Source: Caldilineaceae bacterium
GTDB taxonomy: Bacteria > Chloroflexota > Anaerolineae > Caldilineales > Caldilineaceae
Direction: 5' to 3'
DNA: 64,000 bases
Assembly (NCBI GenBank): GCA_026645575.1
Contig: JAPKMW010000002.1
Location: forward strand, 1-64,000
The translations under genes were made by a program, and so were the position numbers. This document shows positions 17,032 to 25,250 of the stretch, piece after piece (positions within the stretch are counted from its first letter, which is position 1; every line of letters begins with the position of its first letter). Below the pieces are notes generated by a model, which was given only the letters and a program-made list of their open reading frames with translations, did not search any database and was not told where the DNA came from.

Positions 17032-18099
17032 TTACCCGTGTGGTTTGACAATTACCTTTAAGGTCTCGGTTGCCCGTTGCTCCAGGCGATCCAGCCCGTC
17101 GGTGAGGAGCCGTTCTAGGGGGATGCGGGCGGAGATGAGCGGCTCGGCCAGGATGCGCCCGTCACCCAGCCAGCGGACGGCGGCAGCATAATCTTCGTCA
17201 TAGACATGGCTGAGAGAGCCGATCAACTCTTTTTCCGTTGCCACAACATCAAAAAAGTTAATGCTACTCGGCGCCACGGGCAAACCGACCAGCACAATCC
17301 GGCCGGCTTTGCGCGCCGCATGAACCGCCACGGGGATCACCTTGACGCCTCCCGACGCTTCCAGCACCAGATCTGGCCCAACACCGCGCGTCCACTGGCG
17401 TAATTGGGCCACCGGGTCAACTGCCAGCGGATCAATGACAGCACTGGCGCCCAGTTGCATGGCCAACGCTCGCCGATTTGCCAGAGGCTCGACCACAAAA
17501 ACTTCGCCCGCACCGGCAGCGCGCGCCACCTGTAAACAGAAGAGGCCAATCGTACCGCCGCCAAAAACGGCCACTGTTTCGCCGGGCGCTAACCGCCCCC
17601 GGCGCACCGCCCGCACCGCCACCGAGAGCGGTTCGGCCATGGCGGCGTGATCATCAGAAAGGCCATTGGGGATGCGAATCGCCATATTGACCGGCAATTT
17701 GCAATATTCGGCCAGACCGCCGTCACCCATCAAGCCCAACGACGCCAGTTTGTCACAGAGCGTCACCTGATGGCGTTGGCACCAGAAACATTCGCCACAG
17801 TAGAGCAGTACATCGGGCGCCAGGTGGTCGCCCACCTTAAAATTGGTGACGCCTTTGCCGACCTCCATCACCTCGCCGGCAAATTCATGGCCCAAAATCA
17901 GCGGCGCTTTGCTGCCGGTGAGCGGGTTCGGTTCGTGGACGGGGATAAACAGGGGGCCGGCGCGATACTCTTCCAAATCCGTGCCGCAGATGCCGCAGGC
18001 GCCGACTTTGATAATTACCTCACCGGGGCCGGGCGCCGTGGGGGCGGGGACAGTTTCAATCCGAATGTCGTTGCGAGCATACCAGAGGGCTGCTTTCAT
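17032..18099 (-). CDS. Zinc-dependent alcohol/polyol dehydrogenase (butanediol/sorbitol dehydrogenase type)
   Basis: A 355-residue medium-chain dehydrogenase. Catalytic zinc ligands: Cys in GACGICGTD, the His-Glu pair in LGHEFAGEV. The structural zinc lobe with four Cys is CGECFWCQRHQVTLCDK. The Rossmann motif is VFGGGTIGLFCLQ. The first residues (MKAALWYARNDIRIETVPAP) and the insertion after the first Cys region resemble 2,3-butanediol and related polyol dehydrogenases. It acts in the cytoplasm on a secondary alcohol with NAD(H). Start and size fit the family; the gene is bounded by nested palindromes on both sides, so it is probably monocistronic. Confidence 0.87.
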   Translation of the reverse strand: MKAALWYARNDIRIETVPAPTAPGPGEVIIKVGACGICGTDLEEYRAGPLFIPVHEPNPLTGSKAPLILGHEFAGEVMEVGKGVTNFKVGDHLAPDVLLYCGECFWCQRHQVTLCDKLASLGLMGDGGLAEYCKLPVNMAIRIPNGLSDDHAAMAEPLSVAVRAVRRGRLAPGETVAVFGGGTIGLFCLQVARAAGAGEVFVVEPLANRRALAMQLGASAVIDPLAVDPVAQLRQWTRGVGPDLVLEASGGVKVIPVAVHAARKAGRIVLVGLPVAPSSINFFDVVATEKELIGSLSHVYDEDYAAAVRWLGDGRILAEPLISARIPLERLLTDGLDRLEQRATETLKVIVKPHG

Positions 18100-18146
18100 G
18101 GTTGTGTTGTCCTTGGTTAGTTGCTTGGTTGATTGGTCGGGTTAAT

Positions 18147-18322
18147 GGGGGTACAGACGCGGATTCAGGGGGCGCGAATTATCTATCTACTTTGGTAACT
18201 GCTTAGCCCGCTCCTAGCCAGTCCGTGACTGGCGATGGGCCGCCAGTCACGGACTGGCTAGGAGCGGAGTAGTTACCAACCCTGCAATAATCCGCGCCCC
18301 CTGAATCCGCGGCCGTACCCCC
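18147..18322. repeat. Nested palindromes: GTCCGTGAC element inside a GACGCGGATTCAGGG element
   Basis: Outer arms 18147-18181 and 18288-18322 match over 35 bp with three mismatches. The loop contains a GTCCGTGAC-family element, arms about 18194-18234 and 18241-18277, with CCAGTCCGTGACTGG as the inner hairpin. The right outer arm starts at the TAG stop of the methyltransferase gene. The outer family recurs at 60856-60934. Confidence 0.85.
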
Positions 18323-19077
18323 TACTTTTGCGCTACAATAAACACCCGTCCTTCTTGTTCCGGGTCGGTCAGGGGCGTTTTGAGGTCTTGTAGACGGGCA
18401 AAATAGACTTCCCGCCAACCGGTCTCCAAGAGCAGCATCTTCACATCATTCAGGGCAAAGATGGTGTTATAGACGATCTGTTCAAAGCGTTCATAGAGAC
18501 CGTCGGCGTTGCGGATAAAGCCGGTTACTTTGAGCCAAGCGCGATCACTGGTCACATCGTAGATGCCGTGGTTGACCACCGTCATGTCGTCGCGGCTATC
18601 ATCCACTTCAATGCTGTTCCAGCGGCGTAACCCGACGCGCGTGTTTAAATCAAAGAGAAAATAGCCATCGCACACCGTGGCCACGGCGGCGAAGCACTGA
18701 CGTAGCGCCGGTAGATCGGGTAGATGGTTGAGGGCGTCAAAAGTCGAGATCACCAGGCCGAAGCGTTCAGGGAGCGTGAAGTTGGCGGCATCAGCCTGGA
18801 CAAAGCGCGCTTGTCCGGTGGCAAGATAGGGTTGTGTGTTCTCGCGGGCGTAGTGTAACATGGCCGCAGAAAGATCCAGCCCAACGATCTGATAGCCCCG
18901 TCCGAGAAAGTAGTGCGCCACTTGCCCCGTACCGCAACAGAGATCCAGCACAAGTCGATTGGTTTGGGCCAGGGGTTGATGCTCATAGAATTCCAGCAGG
19001 AAGGGCGCCACCTGTCGGGCAAAGGCGATCCACCGTTTGTTATACACCTGGGCAAAGCCAGGACCATAGGCTTGCAT
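18322..19077 (-). CDS. Class I SAM-dependent methyltransferase
   Basis: A 251-residue Rossmann methyltransferase. Motif I is LVLDLCCGTGQVAHYF, motif II has VGLDLSAAML, and the post-motif VQADAANFTLP and FGLVISTFDALNHL follow in the usual order. The acceptor is not evident; similar proteins are annotated as generic or small-molecule methyltransferases. ATG 19077 has AAGGGG eight bases before it; a longer in-frame start at 19113 does not. It is 10 kb from the diterpene genes, so a role in their O-methylation is possible but unsupported. Confidence 0.82.
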   Translation of the reverse strand: MQAYGPGFAQVYNKRWIAFARQVAPFLLEFYEHQPLAQTNRLVLDLCCGTGQVAHYFLGRGYQIVGLDLSAAMLHYARENTQPYLATGQARFVQADAANFTLPERFGLVISTFDALNHLPDLPALRQCFAAVATVCDGYFLFDLNTRVGLRRWNSIEVDDSRDDMTVVNHGIYDVTSDRAWLKVTGFIRNADGLYERFEQIVYNTIFALNDVKMLLLETGWREVYFARLQDLKTPLTDPEQEGRVFIVAQK

Positions 19078-19228
19078 TCCCGTTCCCCTTTCGCAAGCAA
19101 TACTTCTACGCAAATCCGTTCATGGTTGGATCATGGGGTGGTATGCTGTTCATTGTACTGAGGAGAAATTGTTTCGGTCAAGTCAGCGTGGGGCTTGGGG
19201 TGTATGTCGCTTTTGGGGTGTATTTTTG

Positions 19229-19257
19229 CGCTGTGCGCGTCCATGACGCGCACAGCG
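19229..19257. repeat. Short palindrome, GTCCGTGAC family variant
   Basis: Perfect 12-bp arms (19229-19240, 19246-19257) around CCATG. This is a single half-element, GCGCGT-CCATG-ACGCGC, with one loop change from CCGTG and a fully compensated stem. It sits upstream of the methyltransferase start. Confidence 0.65.
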
Positions 19258-19308
19258 TAAAAGTTGACATTTTTATGGGTAAACTATAGCGCTGAACCTA
19301 CGCAAATC

Positions 19309-19485
19309 CTATCCAGCGTTGTCATAAGCCTGTTTGAGCCAAGTGACGAGTTCATCATCCACCTCGGCAGGATCGGCCAGGCGTACCTTGTAGTTACACA
19401 TACCACCGGCAGGGACGAGCGTCAAGCGTTCAGCATCAGGCCCCCTTTCGCGTTGAGACCGACTTCGACCTGACCTTTGGTGCCG
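19309..19485 (-). pseudogene. DUF5655/DUF4287-like protein, frameshifted C-terminal fragment
   Basis: Two adjacent frames read QVEVGLNAKG and then PDAERLTLVPAGGM, CNYKVRLADPAEVDDELV and TWLKQAYDNAG. Together they resemble the C-terminal end of small DUF5655/DUF4287-type proteins that finish with VDDEL..WL..AYD. The frames are joined by a one-base change in the G5 run near 19440-19446. Everything upstream of GTKGQVEV is missing, and the break at 19485/19486 coincides with the outer edge of the palindromic element 19486-19568. The family assignment is from memory and tentative; the fragment status is clear. Confidence 0.6.
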
Positions 19486-19568
19486 GTAACTACTCCGCTC
19501 GCGCCTAGCCGGTCCGTGACCGGCGAATGGGGCGCCGGTCACGGACCGGCTAGGCGCGGAGTAGTTAC
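19486..19568. repeat. Palindromic element, GTCCGTGAC family
   Basis: Arms 19486-19525 and 19533-19568 are complementary apart from a 4-base insertion in the left arm; the inner hairpin is CCGGTCCGTGACCGG. It lies between the first DGPF gene and a truncated gene fragment whose homology ends exactly at 19485. Confidence 0.8.
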
Positions 19569-19582
19569 TGTTGCCGAATGAA

Positions 19583-19933
19583 TTACCCGAAATTGACAAT
19601 GGGGCGCACTTCAACAGAGCCATGTTTGGCGCCGGGAATTTTGGCGGCCCAGCCCACTGCTTCGTCCATATCCTGACATTCCAAGATATAGAAGCCGCCC
19701 AATTGTTCTTTTGTTTCCGCAAAGGGGCCATCGGTGGTGGCGAATTGGCTGTTGCGTAAGTGCAAAGTGGTGGCCGTGCCTGTTGGCTTTAACTCATCAC
19801 CTGCCACCAAAACACCATGGCTGCTGGTTTCCTTGGTGAAGGCAAAATATTCGGCCATCATGGCCTCCCGTTCAGTCGCGCTCATCTGGCTTTCGCTGCT
19901 CTCTTCTGTATAGATCAAAAACATATATTTCAC
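19583..19933 (-). CDS. YciI/DGPF-domain protein
   Basis: A 116-residue dimeric ferredoxin-like protein of the YciI superfamily. It begins MKYMFLIYTEES and has the signature TDGPFAETKEQLGGFYILE near 66-84. The sequence ends EVRPIVNFG. These proteins are often next to ECF sigma factors, but none is present here, and their biochemical activity is not established. A second, related copy follows upstream at 20139-20489, so the two look like a tandem duplication that has since diverged. Confidence 0.85.
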   Translation of the reverse strand: MKYMFLIYTEESSESQMSATEREAMMAEYFAFTKETSSHGVLVAGDELKPTGTATTLHLRNSQFATTDGPFAETKEQLGGFYILECQDMDEAVGWAAKIPGAKHGSVEVRPIVNFG

Positions 19934-20138
19934 GCTTGCTCTCCTTCTTATGTGGCTATTTCGCTCTTTGTCTTGACTGGCCGTAGCTGTACAGCGTGTC
20001 CCCTAGTCGCGTCGCACTGGCGCCGGCCATCGATTGCCTTTTAGACGCCGTTGATCGTCATCTATTGATGATCAGTAGAGCGCAACGCCGCCGCACACAA
20101 TAATCTGACGCTGAACTACGCGACTCCACGACTGCGGA

Positions 20139-20489
20139 CTACTGATGATCGACAATTGGCCGAATCTCAATTGCGCCATGGTGGATGGCTGGACACTTGC
20201 CGGCCCAAACAATCACTTCGTCCAAATCCTGACACCCCAATTCATAGAAGCCGCCCAATTGTTCTTTGGTTTCGGCATAAGGGCCATCGGTGACCAACGT
20301 TTTGCCATTGCGCACGCGCACGGTTTTGGCTTGGGCCGTCGGGTAGAGCGCTTCGCTGCTCAGATGGATGCCCGCCGCAGTCGCTTCGTCACCATAGGCA
20401 TAGTAAGCAGCCATCATGGCATTGTTTTCTGCTTCGGTCATACCCACGTCACGGCTTTCGTCGCCGTAGAGTAAAAGCATGTAACGCAT
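20139..20489 (-). CDS. YciI/DGPF-domain protein (second copy)
   Basis: A 116-residue paralogue of the neighbouring protein: MRYMLLLYGDESRD at the start, TDGPYAETKEQLGGFYELG in the middle and IEIRPIVDHQ at the end. GGAG nine bases before the ATG at 20489 favours this start over the longer frame opening at 20549. The Phe of DGPF is Tyr here, a common variant. Same direction as the first copy, with a 205-base gap between them that contains no recognised element. Confidence 0.85.
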   Translation of the reverse strand: MRYMLLLYGDESRDVGMTEAENNAMMAAYYAYGDEATAAGIHLSSEALYPTAQAKTVRVRNGKTLVTDGPYAETKEQLGGFYELGCQDLDEVIVWAGKCPAIHHGAIEIRPIVDHQ

Positions 20490-20894
20490 TTTTTGTCTCC
20501 TCTTCTGAATTGTGCTGCTAAATTGGCGATTGGGGCGACAAGCCAGCAACTACGCTCGGTGCAATCGGCGTTCCAGTTCAGTTCCGACCTCTACCTAATC
20601 ACTCCTCAGCGGATGCGGCTGGGTGTTGGCTGAAGCGTTGCTACCCGTGGCTGATTTTTCGCCCTCACCATAATGACGAATGGCAGAAGATGAATTCGAC
20701 AACCAGAATGATCAATTTTGAAATTGGGTTAGTCTTTGTCATGAACCAACGCGCGAGGAGCTGATCTTTACGCATTGAACGGATGACAAGGGGGCAAGGA
20801 GCGCCGATGACAAGGCGAAGGGTGAAGGCGGCGAGGTCGTGGCGACATCGTCACCCTGTCACCTGTCACCCTGTCCCCTTGTCACCGCGGTAAG
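20490..20894. other. Intergenic region with an inverted GTGACAAGG array
   Basis: No gene seen. The proximal part (20490-20780) has no recognisable element apart from the likely promoter region of the DGPF gene. The distal part contains the repeat array at 20783-20886. Confidence 0.5.
20783..20886. repeat. Inverted array of GTGACAAGG/GTGACAGGG units (copy 2)
   Basis: The left half (20783-20824) has TGACAAGG units, partly decayed; the right half (20850-20886) has GTCACCCTGTCACC repeats ending 12 bases from the TAG stop of the SDR gene. The halves can pair. Confidence 0.65.
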
Positions 20895-21701
20895 CTACCA
20901 GGTGCAATAGCCGCCATCGACGACAAGATCGTGGCCGGTCATAAAATCAGAAGCTTCGGCGGCCAGGTAGACGACGGCGCCTTGCAATTCCGTCACTTCG
21001 GCCATACGCCCCATTGGCGTCATACCCATCCAAATGGGCATGACCCGTTGTCCTTCCGGCGTCTGCAACATATCATCCACCAGTTGTGTGCGGGTATAGC
21101 CGGGGCTGATGCAATTGACGCGCACACCACGGGGCGCCCACTCGGCGGCCAGACTGCGGGTTAAGTGAATCACACCGGCCTTGGCGGCGTTGTAGGCTGC
21201 CTGATTTTGGGGTGTGTTGACAATGCTGCCTGACATAGAAGCGGTGCTGATGATCTTGCCGTAACCGGTGGGCAACATTGCCAGCGCTTCATGTTTAGCG
21301 CAAAGCCAGACCGAAGTGAGATCCAGGTCGAGTACCCGGCGCCACTGCTCCAGCGTCATCGTCTCTGAATCTTGCCAGAGGCCAATGCCCGCATTGTTAA
21401 CGCCAATGGTCAGCTTGCCCCACTTTTTCAATACTGCCGCCACCATCGCCACCACCTGTGCTTCGTTGGTCACATCGGCGGTGAGGGCAATGGCGTCGAT
21501 GCCCTTTTGGCTCAGCTCATGAGCCACCGTCTCCGCCCGCTCGGCAACGAGGTCAACCACCGCCACGGCGGCGCCGGCTTCCCCCAGCCCATGTGCATAG
21601 CCGCGCCCGATCCCTTGCCCCGCCCCCGTCACCAGGGCAACGCGACCATCGAGGCGAAAACGATCTAAAATTGGTTTCGTGGTTAATACCGGGTCTGTCA
21701 T
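20895..21701 (-). CDS. SDR-family NAD(P)-dependent oxidoreductase
   Basis: A 268-residue classical [14 protein letters not shown] near 26-36, NNAGIG near 100, catalytic Ser in [13 protein letters not shown] for Tyr/Lys near 170, [10 protein letters not shown] and a C-terminal [14 protein letters not shown]. The insertion of the hydrophobic [14 protein letters not shown] block is normal for gluconate-5-dehydrogenase or sorbose-reductase-like members, so a sugar or polyol substrate is likely. AAAGGAAAG upstream supports ATG 21701; the reading frame stays open to 21788. Confidence 0.87.
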   Translation of the reverse strand: MTDPVLTTKPILDRFRLDGRVALVTGAGQGIGRGYAHGLGEAGAAVAVVDLVAERAETVAHELSQKGIDAIALTADVTNEAQVVAMVAAVLKKWGKLTIGVNNAGIGLWQDSETMTLEQWRRVLDLDLTSVWLCAKHEALAMLPTGYGKIISTASMSGSIVNTPQNQAAYNAAKAGVIHLTRSLAAEWAPRGVRVNCISPGYTRTQLVDDMLQTPEGQRVMPIWMGMTPMGRMAEVTELQGAVVYLAAEASDFMTGHDLVVDGGYCTW

Positions 21702-22184
21702 ATCGTACTTTCCTTTACTCGGTTGGGGGGCGATAGATAAGAAATCATTAGCATTGAGGCCACACAAACACGACAACGGATTTAGCAAAGAACGATTGCC
21801 GCATTGCTCCTTTGCGTTGGGTAACTACTGTGTAATTGCCCAGAAATAACTTCATGCGCTGAGCGCGCCTAGAAGGCAACCGGTGACTCGGCCTTGCCCC
21901 CAGCGAGTCACGGACTCGCTCAGCGCGGGCTTAGTCGTTACTGAGTTCGCGCCTTTGTGTTGGCTGCGGAAGATGATCACGATTCATGGTGGGGATGGCC
22001 CTAATCATACCAGCAGCCGCAAGGCGTCGTCAAAAGCCATGCAGCTAGCGTCTATCTAGCCCAATCTGGAATGAAAGGGGCATGAAAAGGAAAACCCGTC
22101 AAAAAGCGTATGGTAATTTTATGTTATGTAATATATACTATTCGTTAAGACAAATGACGTAATATTATGTCACCAAGGAAAATT
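21702..22184. other. Divergent intergenic region with a degenerate palindromic element
   Basis: A 483-base gap between SDR and sensor kinase. It contains a decayed GTCCGTGAC element at 21856-21926 and, near the kinase gene, an A/T-rich stretch with TATACT at 22134-22139 that could be a -10 box. No reading frame is convincing. Confidence 0.45.
21856..21926. repeat. Degenerate palindromic element, GTCCGTGAC family
   Basis: GCGCTGAGCG (21856-21865) pairs with CGCTCAGCGC (21917-21926), and GGTGACTCG pairs with CGAGTCACG inside, but the left arm is interrupted by about 16 unrelated bases and lacks a complete GTCCGTGAC. It looks like a decayed copy. Confidence 0.55.
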
Positions 22185-25100
22185 ATGATCCATTTTCTAA
22201 ACCGACGACAGTTTTATTTTCCGCTGCGGTATTGGCTATCCTTGTTTTGGATCTTCTATTCGTCTGCCCTCATCCTTTTCCTTTTTGCCTTTCACCGCCA
22301 TCACGAAGGCAATTGGTTTAACTTTATCTTAGCCGCGAGTGCGCTCTCTGCCTTGTCGATTGGCGCCTTTGCCGTTTTTTACCATGTCGTTAATGAGCGC
22401 GTGGGCCATTTGATCGAGAGCGTCAATCAGTTTGCCCAGGGTGATTTAACCACCCGTGTCACGCTACCCGACGCCGATGAATTTGTCGCCATCGGCGCCG
22501 CCTTTAATCAGATGGCCGAACAATTGGCAGCGCAACGCCAAAAACATGAACAGGCGGAAGCAGCCTTGCAAGCCCATCAGGAATTGATGCAAGACTTGCT
22601 GGCCCGCTTGGATGTGGTGGTTTGGTCCACTGACTACGATCAGGGTTATTATCATTATATCAGCCCCGCCATCGAGCAAATCTATGGCTATCCGGTGGTC
22701 GCCTTTCAGCAAAACCACAATCTATGGCGGGAGATCATTGATCCGGCTGACCTTGCTTTGGTATTGGCCGCATATGAGGAGCTGCCAACCAAGGGCGTAA
22801 AGTCGATTGAATTTCGCATTATCCGCCCCGATGGGACAACCCGCTGGCTGTTGCAGCGCTCGCTCCTGGTGCGCGATGCCGCCGGACACCCGCGCCGGTT
22901 TGACGGGTTAGTCACGGATATTACAGCCTACAAACAAGAGCAAGCGCTGCTGGCCGAACGGATGCGCCTCGATACCTTGCGTGTTGAGGTTAGTACATTG
23001 TTGGCGCAAAGCAATGCGTTGCCGGTTATTCTGCAAAAATGCGCCGAAGCGGTTGTCATGCACCTCGACGCCGCCTTTGTCCGGATTTGGACGGCCAATC
23101 CTGAGCAGCAACTTTTGGAACTACAGGCCAGCGCCGGTTTGTATACCCACCTTGAAGGTTCGCACAGCCAGATTGCCTTTGGTCAATTCATCGTTGGCCA
23201 AATTGCGCAACAACGGTTGCCCCATGTCACCGCTGATCTCCTATCGCTTCCGCAAATTAGTGATCACTCCTGGGCGCGCCGCGAAGGGATCGTCGCCTTT
23301 GCCGGTTATCCCCTCATTGTTGAAGGGGAAGTTGTCGGCGTGATAGCCACTTTTGCCCGGCAACCATTTTCCCCGGTGGCGTTGGATAATCTGGCATTTG
23401 TAGCCGGCAATCTTGCGCAGTTGATTGAACGCAAACAGACCGAAGCCGCGTTACAGGCAAGCGAAGAGCGCTTCCGGTTAGCACTTGAAGGGGCGCGTCA
23501 CGGCGTGTGGGACTGGAACGTTGTCACCGGGGAGATTGTGGTCAATCAGCAATGGGCAACGCTGTTGGGGTACGAATTACACGAAATCGCGCCTGATATT
23601 GCTTTTTGGAATCAGATCATTCACCCCGATGATCAAGCAGGCATAGAGCGCGCCTTCAAAGCGCATGAAGAAGGGCGCTCGTCGTTATATGAATGCGAAC
23701 ATCGTGTGCGCACCAAAACTGGCGAATGGAAATGGGTCTTTGATCGCGCCCAAATTGTCAGCCGCGATAGTTACAACCAGGCATTGCGTGTCACCGGCAT
23801 TCTGGAAGATATTACGGCACGCAAAGCGACTGAAGCAGCCTTGCGCCAGAGCGAAGTCAGAAACCGCGCAATTCTCGATGCCTTGCCCGACACCGTCTTT
23901 ATCACGGACGAGGAAGGCGTGTTGTTGGATACCCTTAGCGCAGATGCCGGTGTTTATTATGTGCCGGTCCACCAGTTTCTGGGTAAACCAGTGGACGAAG
24001 TGCTGCCGCCCCCTGTCGGCCAACAACTTCGCACCACCATCGGCAAAGCCGCCAAGGGTGTACGTCAGGTGATCGAATACCTGCTAACCCTGCAAGGGGA
24101 AGAGCGTTCCTTTGAAGCGCGCCTAGTTGCCCTCGATAGTGACAAAGTGCTAGCCATTGTGCGCGATGTCACCGAACAAAAACGGGCCGAAGAGGAGCGC
24201 TTCATCCGCAAAATTGCTGAAGCTGTACCCCATACGATGTTTGTATATGATCTGGATGAAGAACGCCATGTCTATATTAATCATCAGGCCCGGCAGAATT
24301 TTGGCTACTCACCGGAAGAAATTATCCAAATGGGGTCAACCTTTTTGACAACCGCCTTGCATGAAGACGATCGGGCTCATTTTCCTGAATTGCTTGCGCG
24401 CTGGGGTGGCGCAGCAGATGATCAAGTCTTTGAGACCGAGTACCGGATGAAACATAAAAATGGCGAGTGGCGTTGGTTCGCCGGGCGCGATGCCGTTTTT
24501 CTACGCACCGCTACCGGCCGTGTTCGCCAGATTATTGGCACCGCCCATGATATTACCGACTATAAACACGCCCAACAGCAGATCCTCACCGCGCTCAAAG
24601 AAAAAGAGGCGCTACTCAAAGAAGTGCATCATCGGGTTAAAAACAATTTGCAGATTATCAGTAGTTTGTTAAACTTACAAGCAGCGCAGATCAAAGAGAC
24701 GCCCGTTCTCCAAATTTTTACCGAAACCAAGAATCGTGTACGCTCGATGGCGCTCTTACATGAAACGCTCTATAGCACGGAAAATCTGGCGCGCATTGAT
24801 TTCGCGCGTTATGTCGATAGTTTGTGCGCCCATCTTTTCCGCTCTTATGGTGTTGATCCCCAGCGGATTAGTCTACAAACCACCATTGCCGGCGTCACCC
24901 TGGATCTGGATCAAGCCATTCCTTGCGGGTTGATCATCAACGAACTAGTCTCGAACGCCATCAAATATGCCTTTCCCGAAGACCGCGCAGGGACGGTTTG
25001 GGTAGCGTTACAACCGTATACGGCCCAACAATACCAGCTTTGTGTACGCGATAATGGCGTTGGTCTGCCGATTGATCTCGATCTGACCGGCACAGAATCG

Positions 25101-25202
25101 TTGGGGTTGCGCCTCGTTCACGATCTAACCTGGCAGATCAACGGTGAACTCACCATAACATGGACAGCAGGCGCCGCTTTTACGATCCTCTTTGCGCGAT
25201 AG
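22185..25202 (+). CDS. Multi-PAS/GAF membrane sensor histidine kinase (HisKA_2 class)
   Basis: About 1005 residues. Two N-terminal membrane helices (about 12-35 and 45-70) are followed at once by a HAMP domain, then PAS (about 135-260), GAF (about 275-420), three more PAS/PAC units (about 430-800) and the HisKA_2 kinase core with LLKEVHHRVKNNLQIISSLL as phospho-acceptor box and an HATPase domain with LIINELVSNAIKYAF and DNGVGLP. There is almost no periplasmic loop, so sensing is probably in the membrane or cytoplasm. AAGGA six bases before ATG 22185 favours it over ATG 22167. It is followed 48 bases later by a receiver-kinase gene that may be its partner. Confidence 0.9.
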   Translation: MIHFLNRRQFYFPLRYWLSLFWIFYSSALILFLFAFHRHHEGNWFNFILAASALSALSIGAFAVFYHVVNERVGHLIESVNQFAQGDLTTRVTLPDADEFVAIGAAFNQMAEQLAAQRQKHEQAEAALQAHQELMQDLLARLDVVVWSTDYDQGYYHYISPAIEQIYGYPVVAFQQNHNLWREIIDPADLALVLAAYEELPTKGVKSIEFRIIRPDGTTRWLLQRSLLVRDAAGHPRRFDGLVTDITAYKQEQALLAERMRLDTLRVEVSTLLAQSNALPVILQKCAEAVVMHLDAAFVRIWTANPEQQLLELQASAGLYTHLEGSHSQIAFGQFIVGQIAQQRLPHVTADLLSLPQISDHSWARREGIVAFAGYPLIVEGEVVGVIATFARQPFSPVALDNLAFVAGNLAQLIERKQTEAALQASEERFRLALEGARHGVWDWNVVTGEIVVNQQWATLLGYELHEIAPDIAFWNQIIHPDDQAGIERAFKAHEEGRSSLYECEHRVRTKTGEWKWVFDRAQIVSRDSYNQALRVTGILEDITARKATEAALRQSEVRNRAILDALPDTVFITDEEGVLLDTLSADAGVYYVPVHQFLGKPVDEVLPPPVGQQLRTTIGKAAKGVRQVIEYLLTLQGEERSFEARLVALDSDKVLAIVRDVTEQKRAEEERFIRKIAEAVPHTMFVYDLDEERHVYINHQARQNFGYSPEEIIQMGSTFLTTALHEDDRAHFPELLARWGGAADDQVFETEYRMKHKNGEWRWFAGRDAVFLRTATGRVRQIIGTAHDITDYKHAQQQILTALKEKEALLKEVHHRVKNNLQIISSLLNLQAAQIKETPVLQIFTETKNRVRSMALLHETLYSTENLARIDFARYVDSLCAHLFRSYGVDPQRISLQTTIAGVTLDLDQAIPCGLIINELVSNAIKYAFPEDRAGTVWVALQPYTAQQYQLCVRDNGVGLPIDLDLTGTESLGLRLVHDLTWQINGELTITWTAGAAFTILFAR

Positions 25203-25250
25203 GTTATAATACAAAAATGTAATTTAAGTAGCCAGACAAAGGTGTGTGAG

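Noticed and set aside
18322..19077. Methyltransferase as the missing third gene of the kolavelool-type pathway
   Set aside because: It is 6 kb away, on the other strand and separated by unrelated genes; nothing in it marks a terpene substrate.
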